A DNA stretch of 64,000 bases, from positions 21,378,679 through 21,442,678 of the forward strand of contig CM057167.1 of NCBI GenBank assembly GCA_029962745.1, read 5' to 3'. The notes beneath the pieces are model-generated. The model was not told the DNA's origin, did not search any database, and saw only the letters and a program-made list of their open reading frames with translations. The translations under genes and the position numbers were made by a program. This document shows, in pieces, positions 1 through 11,355 of this stretch. This DNA comes from Echinometra lucunter. Its lineage: Eukaryota; Echinodermata; Echinoidea; Camarodonta; Echinometridae. Position 1 is the first letter of the stretch; each line of letters opens with the position of its first letter.

Positions 1-367
1 GGAATCCAAACTTTGATTGATTGTGGAGGTCCCATGAATGAACGGTCAGACAGGGTGTAGAATGAGGGAATTATTTCGTCAAATTAGTCATTAACAGAAC
101 ACACACTTTGAATTATTCCTTAGCCATTAATGCTTATGAATTCTTTTTTTAAAAAAAAGGGGGGGGGGCGTAGATAAGAATGTCCCTTCTTTAAATAGTC
201 TAGACAAATCCCCTATCAATTCGCGCAAAGATTCACAATCCGCCCTCATTTTGATTCAATTGTGACGTCACTGGCCTCCAGCTGGGTGCTAGCAAGCGCA
301 CGCTGACAGTGATGCGTAATATGAACTGAGCATGCTCAGTGCGCGCTCCTAATCCCAGGATAAACTT

Positions 368-510
368 AGTGAGCTCACTAACTTTAGTGAGGGGTCACTA
401 ACTAGTATGCTTTCGTGAATAGCTCACTAACTTAGTGAGCTCACTAAGTTAGTGAGCTCACTAATTAGTGAGGGTACTAAGTTAGTGAGGGTACTAAGTT
501 AGTGACCTTT
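368..510. repeat. Array of short palindromes (CTCACTAAGTTAGTGAG-type)
   Basis: The segment consists of about eight close repeats of CACTAA and TTAGTGAG in alternating orientation, so most neighbouring units form perfect hairpins. It spans AGTGAGCTCACTAACTTTAG to GTACTAAGTTAGTGACC. No coding sense is seen. It could be the end structure of a transposon or a slippage-generated palindromic satellite. Confidence 0.7.
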
Positions 511-659
511 CGAGAATACCGGCCATTAGCTATAAATAGAACTAATGTTCTACAAAATATTTACATTCAAGTTTGGGACTTATTTGCATGACATAGCAAG
601 AATGTTTGGAATGTACATGTATTCTCTTGAAAGTTGATATTCACTATGTAGGGGAAGCT

Positions 660-1023
660 TGACTCGGCTCGGGGGTTCGATACGCGACCCGTGCTCAACA
701 CGGTAATTTTATGTCATGTAAACGGGATCCGTGTGACCCACGAGCCGTGTTGAACACCGCTTTTTAGATCCGCTGGAATCGCAGGTTTCAATCCGCGAGC
801 CGAGTCAGACTCGTCTATTTTTTCATGTGTAAACAAAAAGCTGTGTTGAACCCACTGACCTAGGTCACTGGCGAACTCGGCAAGTCATCACAATTCTACT
901 TCCGTTCGTGATCCTTGGACCGTGTTGAATTCGCCTTTTATGTTTCCGTATAAACATGATCACAGTTGCCCTCTTTGCAGCGTTCAACCCTGGTTAAGGA
1001 TTCAACACTCGAGCCAAGTCACT
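660..1023. mobile_element. Decayed MITE with TGACTCGGCTCG-type inverted ends
   Basis: The left end TGACTCGGCTCG is matched in inverse at the right end by CGAGCCAAGTCA. An internal CGAGCCGAGTC lies at about 796-806. The interior repeats the motif CGTGTTGAAC several times and has more CpG than its surroundings. No transposase ORF is present. No clear target duplication was found, so the boundaries are approximate. Confidence 0.5.
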
Positions 1024-1226
1024 GTGTAAACATGGTATTTCTGTCTTGGACTGAGAGGCTTAAAATGTGAAATATATATCCCAGTGATATTTCAGACTTT
1101 ATACGTGTGTGTTGATGGGTTAGTTTTTTAGAGCAGACTCTAATTTCCAGAGAAGAAGAGAGATTTTGAATATGATATGGGAGGGGAGGAAGATATATTT
1201 GGTGCACTTGGAAACAGCAGTATTAA

Positions 1227-1655
1227 AGTGATTACACAATGGTTCAAAATTTTTGATATATGATCGAGAATAGAATTCTAAGAACAATAACATTGAAAAT
1301 TTGATGATTTTCAATCAAAATCAATGCATTTTGGCAAATTATTTGTGATTAGTCAAGGGTTGACCTAAAAATTTGAGTATGAGGTATGACGTAGATGTGG
1401 TTACCCAGCTTCGCGCATTGCAGTTGTGGCGCGCATTTTGCTAGAATTGCGCGGCAAGGTAACCACAATGACCTCATTGTTGGTACCCAGTTGAAATTGG
1501 GACGCAGATGAGGGGCCAAAAATAGGCTGGAGTCTTGCCATATTTTGGGTTTTTTCTTGGCAACTGACTTTTTTTTAAAAAGGCAGATGATTTTCTGCTA
1601 ATAAAATCATGCTCTTTTAAATGAAGGGACAGTGTTTCAGCATTGGGTACCCCCT
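1227..1655 (+). mobile_element. TTAA-flanked MITE, family C copy 1
   Basis: TTAA stands directly on both sides (1223-1226 and 1656-1659). The ends AGTGATTACACAATG and CATTGGGTACCCCCT are imperfect inverted repeats. The body matches 21482-21962 closely and in the same orientation, including the ATATGATCGAGAATAGAATT and AGGCAGATGATTTTCTGCTA blocks. No transposase is encoded. A TTAA target is the signature of the piggyBac superfamily; the assignment is inference. Confidence 0.8.
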
Positions 1656-3640
1656 TTAAGCACCTAATAAATGTTATGTTTTACATGTATTATTATTGTT
1701 ATTATTTACATGTGTAGTCCAAAGTATATGTGTCCCAAAATGTTTACGCATGGCAGTACAGAGTTTTCTCAAGTGCTAATCAGTTTTTCCTTCTCAAATT
1801 GGCGATAAATTTCTTCTCCATCCTACACAGTTTGAACAAAAAGGAATGAGTTAGTAAAATGAACAAGTGTGAGTGAAAATTATTGTACAGTTTCATAGAG
1901 GAAAATGCCAGCTTGCACAAGAAAATAGTAATTACATATTTTGCCTGCATTGTCAATGTGGGAAATGAGAAGTGGCTCTTTTACAGGTCCATAGTTCAAA
2001 TTACAAGGAAAACCAATTACTGTACAAGCAGACAGCCCATAAGAATCTTTGATCATTGTTCCTTTTAATTAGACATAGGTGTTCGGTTATCTTTTAATAA
2101 CTAGTTGTTGATTGCTCACTTCATGTATTAGTGCTTGATGAATCATCTTTAAATATGAAGTTGTATGAAATATTGGAATTTGGTCAAGTGTTTATTCACA
2201 GGTATAAATTACAAGTACATGTAATACCATTCTGTGTAACACATAAAAGAGTTAGGAACAAAAAGTGATATTAGGTTGAGTGTTAAAATGCTCCAAATGT
2301 AGGCCATTTACTTGCTTTCAAAAATAAATTAAAGAAATTACTACATCACCCCTCCCTTCCCTTGTCTTGTCTGTTTGTTTTTTTGTTGTTATCAGCCAAG
2401 CGAAAGAAAATTTTATCAACAAAACTTGTGATCTTTTAATATTTGCTTTGTTGAAATTTGAAATAGTGATTTTTTTCCATTTAAAACTTTCATCTTAGAT
2501 TTCTTAGAATCATGTGACCCTGACATACCTGTATATGCATGGGACTACATTAACACTGTATGTTCACTTGCTGGAACAATCTGACGACAAATTGCCCATT
2601 AGCCAACGAGGCACAAAATCTTCCGTGTACATCATTCACTGCTACAGTGTATACTGCTAAATCAATACCATGTCGTAGCCTAACAACTGGGCACTCGAAC
2701 CGGGCGCTAATTAGCGAGGCTCGCGGAGCACCATATCCCACCGTCCCGTTTCCTGAGTGAGATAATAAACCTTCCCAGAAGCCAGGGTAGCTAGTGCACC
2801 AGGGTCGGCATGACAGCCAGTGTTTGTCAAACCGTAAAGTAGATGGTTACTCTCCTTGACGGCAGGAGCGGTGTTCGCCGAACTTGCGTGACATCGTTCC
2901 CAGCTCTTAGCAGCAAGGGGCTTAAATATTACTTGTTAGCCGAGCACCTGACTTTGATGGGATTATTTTTGTGTCACCTCTCTTACTCGCTATTTTTATC
3001 TGCCAGCATAGCAGTAAACCATTACGAAACTGTCTGCTGAGAGCCATAAAGGCATTGTGTCTTTTAAAACATATGAATTAATGCCCTTCTGGCTTTGAAT
3101 TATGCACATCTTATAATTACATGTATGTCCTTGATACTTCAAGGAGGCTGCTAAAGCAGTGTATGAACATAAATAATTGAAAAAAAAAGTAGTGAAACAA
3201 TATCTTTGGGAAACTAACAAATGGTTTGTATCTTGTTTTCCTTTTGGTTCTCTGTTTTTGTGTATGTGTGTAAATGCTCATGTTACTTGCTGAGAGCCAT
3301 ATGGGGGTTAATTCATTACACAGCATTTGTACAATGTTTCGGGATTGAGCTATATCCTTTTTATTACTTTTTTTTTTTTGCATCATATTTTTCTCTTTGT
3401 TTTCTGTTATCTAGAAGTATGGAAATATGAGTTGTCACTTAGGCAAAAGGCAACTTCAAGGTAAATGTATGTATATTTTTTGCAATAACAATATTTTGTC
3501 TTTGTAGAACACAGATAACAAATAAAAAATGCCCCACAGACTTTAAAAAAGCATATGGAAGCATGATACCAAGGCTGTTGCTCTAGCAATCCTTTATAAA
3601 CACCCTGTCCATTTCGTGGAAAAATCCTACCAGGTGCCTC

Positions 3641-3733
3641 TTACTACTCATGGGTTGAGTTCAATTGCAAATTAGATTAATGTCTTGCCGGAGGACACTA
3701 GGGAACTAGCAGGGACTTGAACCTCCGACCTTA
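3641..3733 (-). repeat. tRNA-derived SINE fragment
   Basis: Read on the minus strand, the segment has a B-box-like sequence (complement of GGGACTTGAACCTCC) followed by the GGCAAGACATTAAT tail block seen in other SINE copies here. The tRNA-like head is cut off at the TTAA where the next MITE begins, so the MITE inserted into or beside the SINE. Confidence 0.45.
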
Positions 3734-3737
3734 TTAA

Positions 3738-4111
3738 CCCATTCGTGACAGAGGTCCTCATTTTGTGGTTTGACCTAATAACTTTTGATGCAGAGCCCTA
3801 AAAATTCTACACAAACTGTGCCCATTTTGGTTGCGTCAATATTCGTTGTTTGATGCTGAAAATTTTTAAAAGGAAAATAAGCATTAAAATCCTTAAATTG
3901 GCAATGTGATAGAAGGTTTAAAATCACTGTTTTCCCCTGCGAATTGGCAGCTTTTTGACTTCTCATCATAATTTCTGTCAATTTATATTCATTTCAGATA
4001 CATTACGTTTTATAAGAAAAATGTAACACTAAAATAAAAATGTTGGTGTTGCCAATTTGAAGAATAAAAGCTGATCAAATTAGGCTTTAAATAATTCCTG
4101 TCATGAATGGG
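3738..4111 (-). mobile_element. TTAA-flanked MITE, family A copy 1
   Basis: TTAA flanks the element (3734-3737 and 4112-4115). The ends are CCCATTCGTGACAG and CTGTCATGAATGGG, a 14-bp terminal inverted repeat. The length is 374 bp. The body is the reverse complement of copies 28210-28618 and 61695-62103, with a short internal deletion. CCC-starting ends and a TTAA target fit piggyBac-type elements. It is non-coding. Confidence 0.88.
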
Positions 4112-6159
4112 TTAATTCATCCTTTACACTGTTGCACCTCTCTTTACCTGTCAAGAGTGCTAACCATCATTTTAAAATGAGGGGCTGTCATATGCTGTGA
4201 CTTCCGCCAGGCTATTCATGAGCTGTCACACCGAAACCTTATAAAGTCATAAAATTCAACGGCATAAAAGAAATCCAAAATCCAAAATAGATCATATCAA
4301 GTGATTCATATTTGGTAACAAAGTTTAATACATGGAGGCCTTCAGCAATTTGTAAATGTACATATGGCAGGACTTTTGTCTGTTAATCTGTTATACTATC
4401 TTGCACTAGTTTAATCTAGTTCTGTTATTAGTTTTACATTTATGATTTACTTGTGAGAGGTGTGTGTTTTTAATTGGCAACATTTTACGGCCATTTCATT
4501 TTCCTCATTCTAGCTATCAATATCAATGTACCCAAACACGCATTCAGATAATCCTCTCCAGTAGTATTGTGATCTTTTTTTAAAAGTTCAAATCAGCAAA
4601 GTCTGATTGCCATTATATTTCCTTATTCTGGATTCAAAAGATTTATGAACGCACCCTTCACAATGCATGCAGCACCATGAAAATGGGTTTCAGATCAGCA
4701 AAGTTTGATTGCTGTTTCATTTCCTCCTGGCTTCCAAAAAGTTTTTTTATCAATGTACCCTAACGTGCATTCAATTTGCCCTCTCCTGCGTAACGAGTTG
4801 CAAACTACGGCAGAATGAATGCATTCCCCAGACGTTTGAACTTGGAAAGGGAAAAATGACTTCCCCAGACCTTCCGTGGGGAGAGAGAATGTCAGCAATG
4901 TGTCATAACTGCGAACTTCATGACGTTGATTACTCTGAGAACGCTAGATTGGCTTCGAGCTAGCGCAAAATGAGCTCGGGGAAAATGAGTGCTTGTGCAC
5001 TGTTAGATGTGATTGAGTTTGGGTATGATGCAGAGCATTTTTCCAGGAAGTTTCTCTTACATCCACTTTGGCAAACTCAAGTGTACTGCAGAAATATTTT
5101 TGGTAAAATCAAGTGTGGAAAGGTACATAGATCAAGAGCTTTGGTTGGCTTTAAAGGGAGTGGGAAGTCACAAATCATGTAGGCCCGAAATCACTCGCTT
5201 TCTCCGCATTGCAAGCCAAACTGCACGATGACCTGGGACCAGCGAATAAAATTTCTGTGAAGGTGGGGTACCTTGCTCTTAGATTACTCACTTCAGCTTT
5301 TGTTTGGCAGAATGACTGTTGTAATTGGAATACAAAGTTACAAACACAAATAACTGCAAATGATTCAGCATGTAAAGTAAGACAATCAAGAAAGCTGGTG
5401 ATTGTGATTCTTCAATATTTTGCCTGTCCCAGTTCATCCTTATGTTGCATTAATATTACGTGTTTTTGAAGATAATAAAGATGTCCGACTATGTTCCAAG
5501 TTGGGCCACCCGCCGTACGTAACCCCATGATTTGCGACTTTCCAGCCCCTTTAAACTACATGTACATGTATACATGTATGTTCAGCTCTTGTAAGCAGCA
5601 GTCCTGGTTCAAACATGCCTGCACCAAACCATACACCCAACTATGAACTCAGTTGTAACCCTAATCCCAGTCATACCCTGTTTGATGAAATAAAGCCCAG
5701 TTGAGGCATAGATGTTGTTCATTTTTGGGGGGTATGATTTGTGTATGCCAAATATCCAAGCTACACATGTGCAGGTTTCTGTATTCTTAGGTATTTTGGT
5801 TATTTTGGGTTTTACATTTTACGAGGAGTCCACAGGTCCAGCGTCAGTTATATTTAAGGCATATTTTCTTGGACAACATTTTGGAGGTGACTCCCTCCCC
5901 CATTCCCCTACACACCATTTAGCCTTTCACTGTTTGCAGATGTAATGTAAAATGGAGTTTGGTGTTCCCAAAAACTCATATCCCACCACTGCCACCATGT
6001 AATGTAATAAATAATGTCATCATTCCATTAAATGAAGATAAGAACACATGACCGTGTAAAGTGTTATTTCAAAGTTTATTATGGAACATCATCAGGCAGA
6101 CCGTTACATCCCAAATGTCATCCAAGTAGTGCGCATGCGTGATCTACAATGTAATATCA

Positions 6160-6412
6160 TGACAGATAGAGTCTTTGGTGACCCTTAGTTGTCAGAACAT
6201 GACTTCTTTAGCATTTTTTCAAGGTGAATAGGAGCTTTTGGATGGGAGTCTTTCAGCATCCTGAGCTGTTAGAATGTGACTACTTTGGTCTTACTTACAT
6301 GTATATCAAAAGGGGAAATGCATTAATTATTTGATTGTTGAATTCTACTTTCCTATCCTTGCAGAGACAAGCAAAAGGACAGGTGCTTTTGGACAGAGTC
6401 TTTGAGCATCTT
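6160..6412 (+). pseudogene. Three decayed partial copies of FERM exon A
   Basis: Segments near 6160-6213, 6231-6292 and 6365-6412 each align to the 5' half of the exon at 6486-6648. They share GGAGCTTTTGGA, GAGTCTTTGAGCATCTT and GAGCTGTTAGAA.GTGACTA blocks. The third copy keeps its own CAG acceptor and is closest to the live exon. It ends abruptly in CCTTACCAAAAGGGGAAATG, which also follows the second copy. The second copy has an in-frame TAG and a one-base insertion, so it is not translatable. The series looks like repeated local tandem duplication of exon start plus intron flank. Confidence 0.8.
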
Positions 6413-6485
6413 CCTTACCAAAAGGGGAAATGAACTGATAATTTAATCGTTAAATTCTACTTTTCTTCTACATGTATCTTTGCAG

Positions 6486-6648
6486 AGACGAGCAAAAGGA
6501 CAGGAGCTTTTGGACAGAGTCTTTGAGCATCTTGAGCTGTTAGAAAGTGACTATTTTGGTCTGCGGTACTCAGAAACAGAGAACACAGTGGACAGTAACA
6601 ACAGAAGATGGTTAGACCCCAGGAAATCAATCCGAAAACAAGTCAAAG
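6486..6648 (+). CDS. FERM-domain exon A, PTPN3/PTPN4-like
   Basis: This exon encodes RRAKGQELLDRVFEH...DYFGLRY...RWLDPRKSIRKQVK, the end of the first (ubiquitin-like) FERM lobe and the linker into the second. The signature LLD.VF.HL.L.E.DYFGL and WLDP.K.IRKQ is that of band 4.1-type FERM proteins; DP.K.IRKQ is closest to my recall of PTPN3/PTPN4. The acceptor TTTGCAG precedes 6486 and the donor GTAAGT begins at 6649. The exon enters at phase 0 and leaves one base over, which matches exon B exactly. In the family, FERM lobes bind membrane lipids and cytoplasmic tails. A 4.1-like or EPB41L4-like protein remains possible. No start codon is implied; upstream exons are missing. Confidence 0.85.
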
Positions 6649-6701
6649 GTAAGTTATATGGGATATTTTCAGTGGTGGAAATCAAAATTTAATCTTACCT
6701 T

Positions 6702-7012
6702 AATCCTACTCCTACAGTAGCATTAACTGTAATCCTTATCCTATCCCTAATCCTTGTCCTATCCCTAATCCTTATCCTAACCCTAACCTAACCCTTAACC
6801 CAGTCCTCACCCTCACCCTCACCCTAACCCCAGCCCTCACCCTAACACTAACCCTAAGCCCAACCCTAACCCTAACCTTAATCCTAATCCTGACCCCTTA
6901 ATCTGGCCCTCATCCTTACCCTTGTCCTCACCCTATCACTTATCTTAACTTAATCCCTAATTCTTTCCCTTTCTCTAACCCTTACTCTAACCCTAACCCT
7001 AAAACCCAACTT
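6702..7012 (+). repeat. Degenerate telomere-like CCCTAA tract inside the intron
   Basis: The tract has about 300 bases of CCCTAA, CCTAACCCTAACC, CCTAATCC and CCCTCACC hexamer variants in one orientation, beginning about 50 bases after the exon A donor. Exact CCCTAACCCTAA runs occur near 6778, 6860 and 6990. The vertebrate-type telomere repeat TTAGGG is widespread in animals, so this is an interstitial telomere-like array, either a relic of break repair or an independent satellite. Many units have drifted. Confidence 0.8.
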
Positions 7013-7047
7013 AAAATGGCAACTCTCACCATCCCCCTTCATCTTTG

Positions 7048-7489
7048 GGTGTGTTTATTGAGGGTAACAGAGGGCTAATAAGCGACCCAAGTACTGAACT
7101 AGCTTACCCGTTACCTTCCATAAATACGACAGCGACTTGATTACCAAACTAGCTTACCGGACTTGAGTTCCGCAAAAAAGGGGGATTTGATAACCCGTTG
7201 AACAAAATTGGCGACTCAAGTTGTGGCAATAAACACAACGTGACTTCGGTTGCGTTTTGTTTGGGAACTTCGAACTCCTGTTTCCGGATGAGATAAAAAG
7301 TAATAAGCTCGCCAGATTTGACCTTCACTGCCGGGTCATCTTGCAGCCGGGCGTAGGCTTGAGGGTTTCCGGAACTCAGATCATGACACGACATCCAGAG
7401 AGACCACCCGTTGTGAGGCGCGATTTGTGTTCGCGACTCAAGTACCCATTTCTAATTCCTAGAAATCGAGTTCCCTCATTAAACACACC
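7048..7489. mobile_element. MITE with GGTGTGTTTA ends
   Basis: The left end GGTGTGTTTATTGAGGG and the right end CCCTCATTAAACACACC are inverted repeats with one mismatch. The 5-bp sequence CTTTG sits directly outside both ends (7043-7047 and 7490-7494), a likely target duplication. The length is 442 bp. The short ORFs inside have no recognisable domain. The superfamily is not assigned. Confidence 0.75.
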
Positions 7490-8079
7490 CTTTGTTGAAA
7501 TCAAGCCTACAGCAAATGTTGGGTCACCTCAAGAAACTTTACAAATTCCTGTTTAGTACAGTTGAGGGTTGTCCTTTGAATTACACCATTTAAACATTTG
7601 TCTCTAAATTCTCCTGCTCTAGAGACATTTTGTCTGATGATAATTCATTTTATAACCTCATTAGCAATGCCATCCTAACCTAATGTTGGAACCGTGCCAT
7701 GATCTACAAATACTCGCGGGGTGCTCTTCTGCCTCTGTTTGAAGACTGATTCCTTATGCGGCTCACAGCGATCGCCATGAGTACGTTAATGGGGACCTAT
7801 TAGTCGATATGCACCTTATTTAATTGTAGAGAGCAAAAGAGGCTAAAAAAGGGTGATTTCTTGAGGCAGGCTGTCTCGTTTATAAGGAAAGCAAAAGGGT
7901 GATTTTAAAAGGGATTTTAAAACCTTGTTCATACATAACCTCTGAAACCACCTTGAAAATAACTGCTTTTAATGAAGTTAAATGTCAGTGCAATTCAATC
8001 CTCAAGTCATATCTTAGTAGCTTACCGACCTTGGTATGTCCAGGGGCCTTTGATGCTTGCAGCCACTCCTTTATTCTCT

Positions 8080-8135
8080 GAGGAGTCTTGATGGCTCAGT
8101 GGTACATCACTGGTCTCATAACCCCAAGGTCCTGG
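8080..8135 (+). repeat. tRNA-like SINE head fragment
   Basis: GATGGCTCAGTGGTACATCA resembles a tRNA A box, followed by CTCATAACCCCAAGGTC. The copy has no tail and runs into a palindromic segment (GTTTTGTCGGTGAAAATCAC ... near 8140-8275) related to the GGGCCC-type foldback family. Confidence 0.4.
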
Positions 8136-8396
8136 AGCGTTTCATCAAGAGTTTTGTCGGTGAAAATCACCGACAAATGTTATAAGCTACTGAAAATACT
8201 CGTATCTGATTGGCTGAAAGCAAATTAGTTGGTGAAAACCACCGACTAATTGTTTCATGAAACGCCCCCCTGGTGTGATACCAAATCGATACACTATAGT
8301 GCCCTTCTGTTTGGATAGAACTTAAAGCTCTAGGCCTCTGGTTGCTTACCTGCAAGCTTAACCTTTGCTATCTTGGTAGTCAGGTTGAATCAATCA

Positions 8397-8425
8397 TTAT
8401 CATGATCATCATTATCATCATGCTT

Positions 8426-8460
<35 letters not shown>

Positions 8461-8503
8461 TATCATCATCATCATCATCATTATCATCATTCATTCATTA
8501 TCA
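8397..8503 (+). repeat. ATC/ATT trinucleotide microsatellite
   Basis: About 100 bases of ATC repeats with occasional ATT interruptions (TCATCATCATCATCATC). This is non-coding simple sequence within intron 1. Confidence 0.9.
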
Positions 8504-8626
8504 TAATTGTCATTGTCACCGTCACCACCACCACCCCTCCTCGAGATCCATTTACAATATAAAAAGATTTTTTTAATTTGGTCTATTTCTGTTTTTTGTG
8601 GATGGAGGGTCAATTCCAGGAAACCA

Positions 8627-8774
8627 GGGCCCCATTTCACAAAACTAGTCATCAGTAACAACCACCACATTTTTATGACAAATTTGCCCTCAGCCAATCA
8701 GATGCAAGGATTTCAGTAGCTTATAACAGTTATTGCCACTTGTTCTTGATAATAAGTTTTATGAAATGGGGCCC
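8627..8774. mobile_element. Foldback MITE, GGGCCC family copy 1
   Basis: The element begins GGGCCCCATTTCACAAAACT and ends AGTTTTATGAAATGGGGCCC, so the arms are near-complementary over the outer 40 bases. Similar copies lie at 17277-17407 and 41135-41280. It is 148 bp, AT-rich inside and non-coding. It also carries the CAGCCAATCAGATGCAAGGA block shared by all copies. Confidence 0.8.
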
Positions 8775-9332
8775 ATGTATGAACAAAGCTTTAGAGGGAA
8801 TCTTTCCAAGGGACCTGTCCTATATCCAGAACAATTGAGGCTAACCTCACTATCACTTTGAGTTCATATCAGCTGAATATACCTCTCCCAAAGAAAAAGC
8901 CATAGCTTGTACTCTACCATCAGGTGCACTTGGTTTAATGAGGAGAAATCTACACCCCAAATTTGATTATTTTTGTTGAAATTGGTAACAGCATAGCTTC
9001 CCTCTCTGTTTCTCTTACACCCTACAATATACATGTACAGTGTATCATGGTCTTTCTCTCTCTTAACCGCATTTATACTGGGTTTCAAATTTACTACGAG
9101 ATCGATACGGAGTGACCATCTAATCGTAAACTGGTATTAAAAGCATTCACAGTAAGGAAGTTACTCTGTTGTTGCAACGCATCAAATTTTTATCTTTTAT
9201 TGAGGTCACTCTGCAGTAAACCACGTGACTGGTTCATGACCCTGCCAGTGACCCCAAGTTCCGAAAATAATGAGCACTACCTTTGGTATAATAAACAGAA
9301 ACGTGTGGTTTAACCCGAAGCTATAATGGGAC

Positions 9333-9336
<4 letters not shown>

Positions 9337-9362
<26 letters not shown>
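9337..9362. repeat. AT dinucleotide microsatellite
   Basis: An uninterrupted TATATA tract of about 26 bases in intron 1. Confidence 0.9.
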
Positions 9363-9363
<1 letters not shown>

Positions 9364-9400
9364 TCACAGTGGCGATGCTTATTATCAGCGCTGGAGCAGC

Positions 9401-9530
9401 TCCGGAGCTGAAGCTAGGCGATCTGTGTTTTAGTTTGATACGGTGTTGAGATGAGAAGGTGTTACTCCGGAGCTGAAGCTAGGCGATCTGTGTTTTAGTT
9501 TGATACGGTGTTGAGATGAGAAGGTGTTAC
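9401..9530 (+). repeat. 65-bp perfect tandem duplication
   Basis: A 65-base unit beginning TCCGGAGCTGAAGCTAGGCG occurs at 9401 and again at 9466 without visible differences, ending GAGAAGGTGTTAC both times. This suggests a recent duplication. A related TTCCGGAGCTGCTC lies in inverse near 9587, hinting that the array is part of a larger palindromic element. Confidence 0.85.
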
Positions 9531-9918
9531 TCCGTTGTAGTTTTATGCGGAACGAAGCATTCAAACTGACAACCGTCCTGTAGCAGTTCCGGAGCTGCTC
9601 TAATGCTGATACGGGACGAGAGCTCAGTATAAATGCAGAATCTGTTTCTTCTACAACTCTACTCTGAAGGCTTCCCCTTAGTTTGCGCCTGCACAAAGCC
9701 TGGTCTGTCGAAACACGTTATAGAGGTCTGAGTAGGGGACTAAAGGAGGTCAGTGAATATCATGTACTATAGCTGCTCCAGATATTCTCACGGCCAATAG
9801 GCAGTCTTGCTGGGCTTCTCTCAAGATGCAATTTGCATTCAAATGAAGTGTCAATTAGGGTTGATGCCTGCAGACTAGTCTTCCCTAACTCTTCTTGGTT
9901 TCTTCTGCTTTGTATAAG

Positions 9919-10347
9919 GCCCCCCCCCCCAAAAAAAATTTGTTATGTTGCCCTCAATCGACCGACCGTAAAATGCGAAAAGACAGCGTCTTTTTTTTTT
10001 TTTTTTTTAGCAGACCCAAATATACAAACGCACCGTTTTTGTGAGAAAATCTCAGATTTGGGCGAAGAATTTGCTAAACTTTGTATTCAGTGGCTTAAAA
10101 AAACACTTTTATATGCGTTTTGACTGCGTTCTGCCTGCGTTTTCCCCATTAGAAACTCATAAAAAATATCGGAAAACTCAACTCTCTCACGTCACACAAC
10201 TGTACACATTACACATGAGTGTCAGCTCGCGCTCGCTCACGTGCATAACGTTACATACAGTGGGGTAGTAAAAAAAAAAATTGACCAACCAACCCAATTT
10301 TCAAATTTTGTGCATGCGAGGGCAACATAACATTTTTTTTTTTTGCC
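9919..10347. mobile_element. MITE with TTATGTTGCCCTC inverted ends
   Basis: The left end runs through poly-C/poly-A to TTTGTTATGTTGCCCTC; the right end is GAGGGCAACATAACA followed by poly-T. The arms are inverse complements over about 30 bases. The interior contains no transposase; its ORFs are short and arbitrary. Boundaries are uncertain by a few bases because of the homopolymers. Confidence 0.65.
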
Positions 10348-11355
10348 TAATGTAGACCTACCACACCAAAGCTCAGGTGCACATTTCATCGAGTTCAGTG
10401 CATCCGGAAGGCTGTTGATTAACCCGTGAAGCACAATTTGATTCAGTATAACACACATTTTCCATAGACCATAGCCCATGTTGTCTTGGGCTTGGTGTTC
10501 AACTGGTTAAAAGCATTTTGACTCCTACACGTTGCTCCTTGTTTTGAAAGATAGTGCCTTTGATTCAAACAGGTTTTCTGATTGCTGCTCAACTCAAAGA
10601 GCCTCAGTGGCCCAAATTCATGAAGGCGGCTGCAACCTTATGCTAAATGATCGTTTAACCCACTGATTTACTGAGAATTGTGTAAACCCAAAACACAAAA
10701 ACAAAACCAAACAGGAAGAAGTTCTTTATTTCAGACAGAGAAGGGTAAAAGAAAATTCACATGGGGGAGTGAAAAAGGCTAATTGTGAATTTTGGTGGAG
10801 TTGGAGGGTTGTCTGTATTTTTTTTTTGTTTCTGTAAAAGCTTAAGTTTGCATTAAAAGAAAAAAAATGTTACCCTCTTTTGGCCAACCATGGTAGATTG
10901 ATGTTGCAGCTCTTGTGATCTTGTGCATTCTCACCAAAGAGTGTGAGTCCAAAATCAAAATGTAAGGACATGATAATGTAATGAGATTCATGAAAATACA
11001 GGTAAAAAGTAAAAATGCATTGTCCAACAAAAGTTAATACATCCTTATGGAAAACCTGAAATATTACAATGAAGTTCCTTTTTGTGTGCTACAATGTTTT
11101 CGTGTACTAAATAATTTTCTACCTGTAAATGTATTAAAAGATTCAACTCTGTCACTGCTTAACGCATAATTATATCTTTAATACAAGTTTGTTGGAATAT
11201 ATACTGTTTGTTAGGGGTTTACTCAGTTTTGTTGAATACTGCATGTTCTAATCCTATTTTCTGTGGGCGTGACTGAGAGTCCAAGTCATGTACATGTACA
11301 TGTATACATGGATCTGTCCTATTTTCCATCTCCCTATATAAGTATCACATGTATA

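Larger units (their letters stand above)
1..6485. other. Upstream non-coding region, probably intron of the FERM gene
   Basis: I find no convincing exon here. The region contains a palindromic CACTAA array, an inverted-repeat element near 660-1023, two TTAA-flanked MITEs (1227-1655 and 3738-4111), a SINE fragment, and a loose triplication of an AT-rich segment around 4480-4790 (motif ATCAGCAAAG.TTGATTG). Decayed copies of exon A lie just before 6486. The rest is AT-rich unique-looking sequence with ACATGTA-type motifs. Because exon A starts inside the FERM domain at phase 0, at least one earlier coding exon must lie upstream, either unrecognised here or outside the window. Confidence 0.6.

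Noticed and set aside
4709..5231. Cluster of overlapping short plus-strand frames as a possible upstream exon
   Set aside because: No FERM or other domain similarity and no consistent splice signals.
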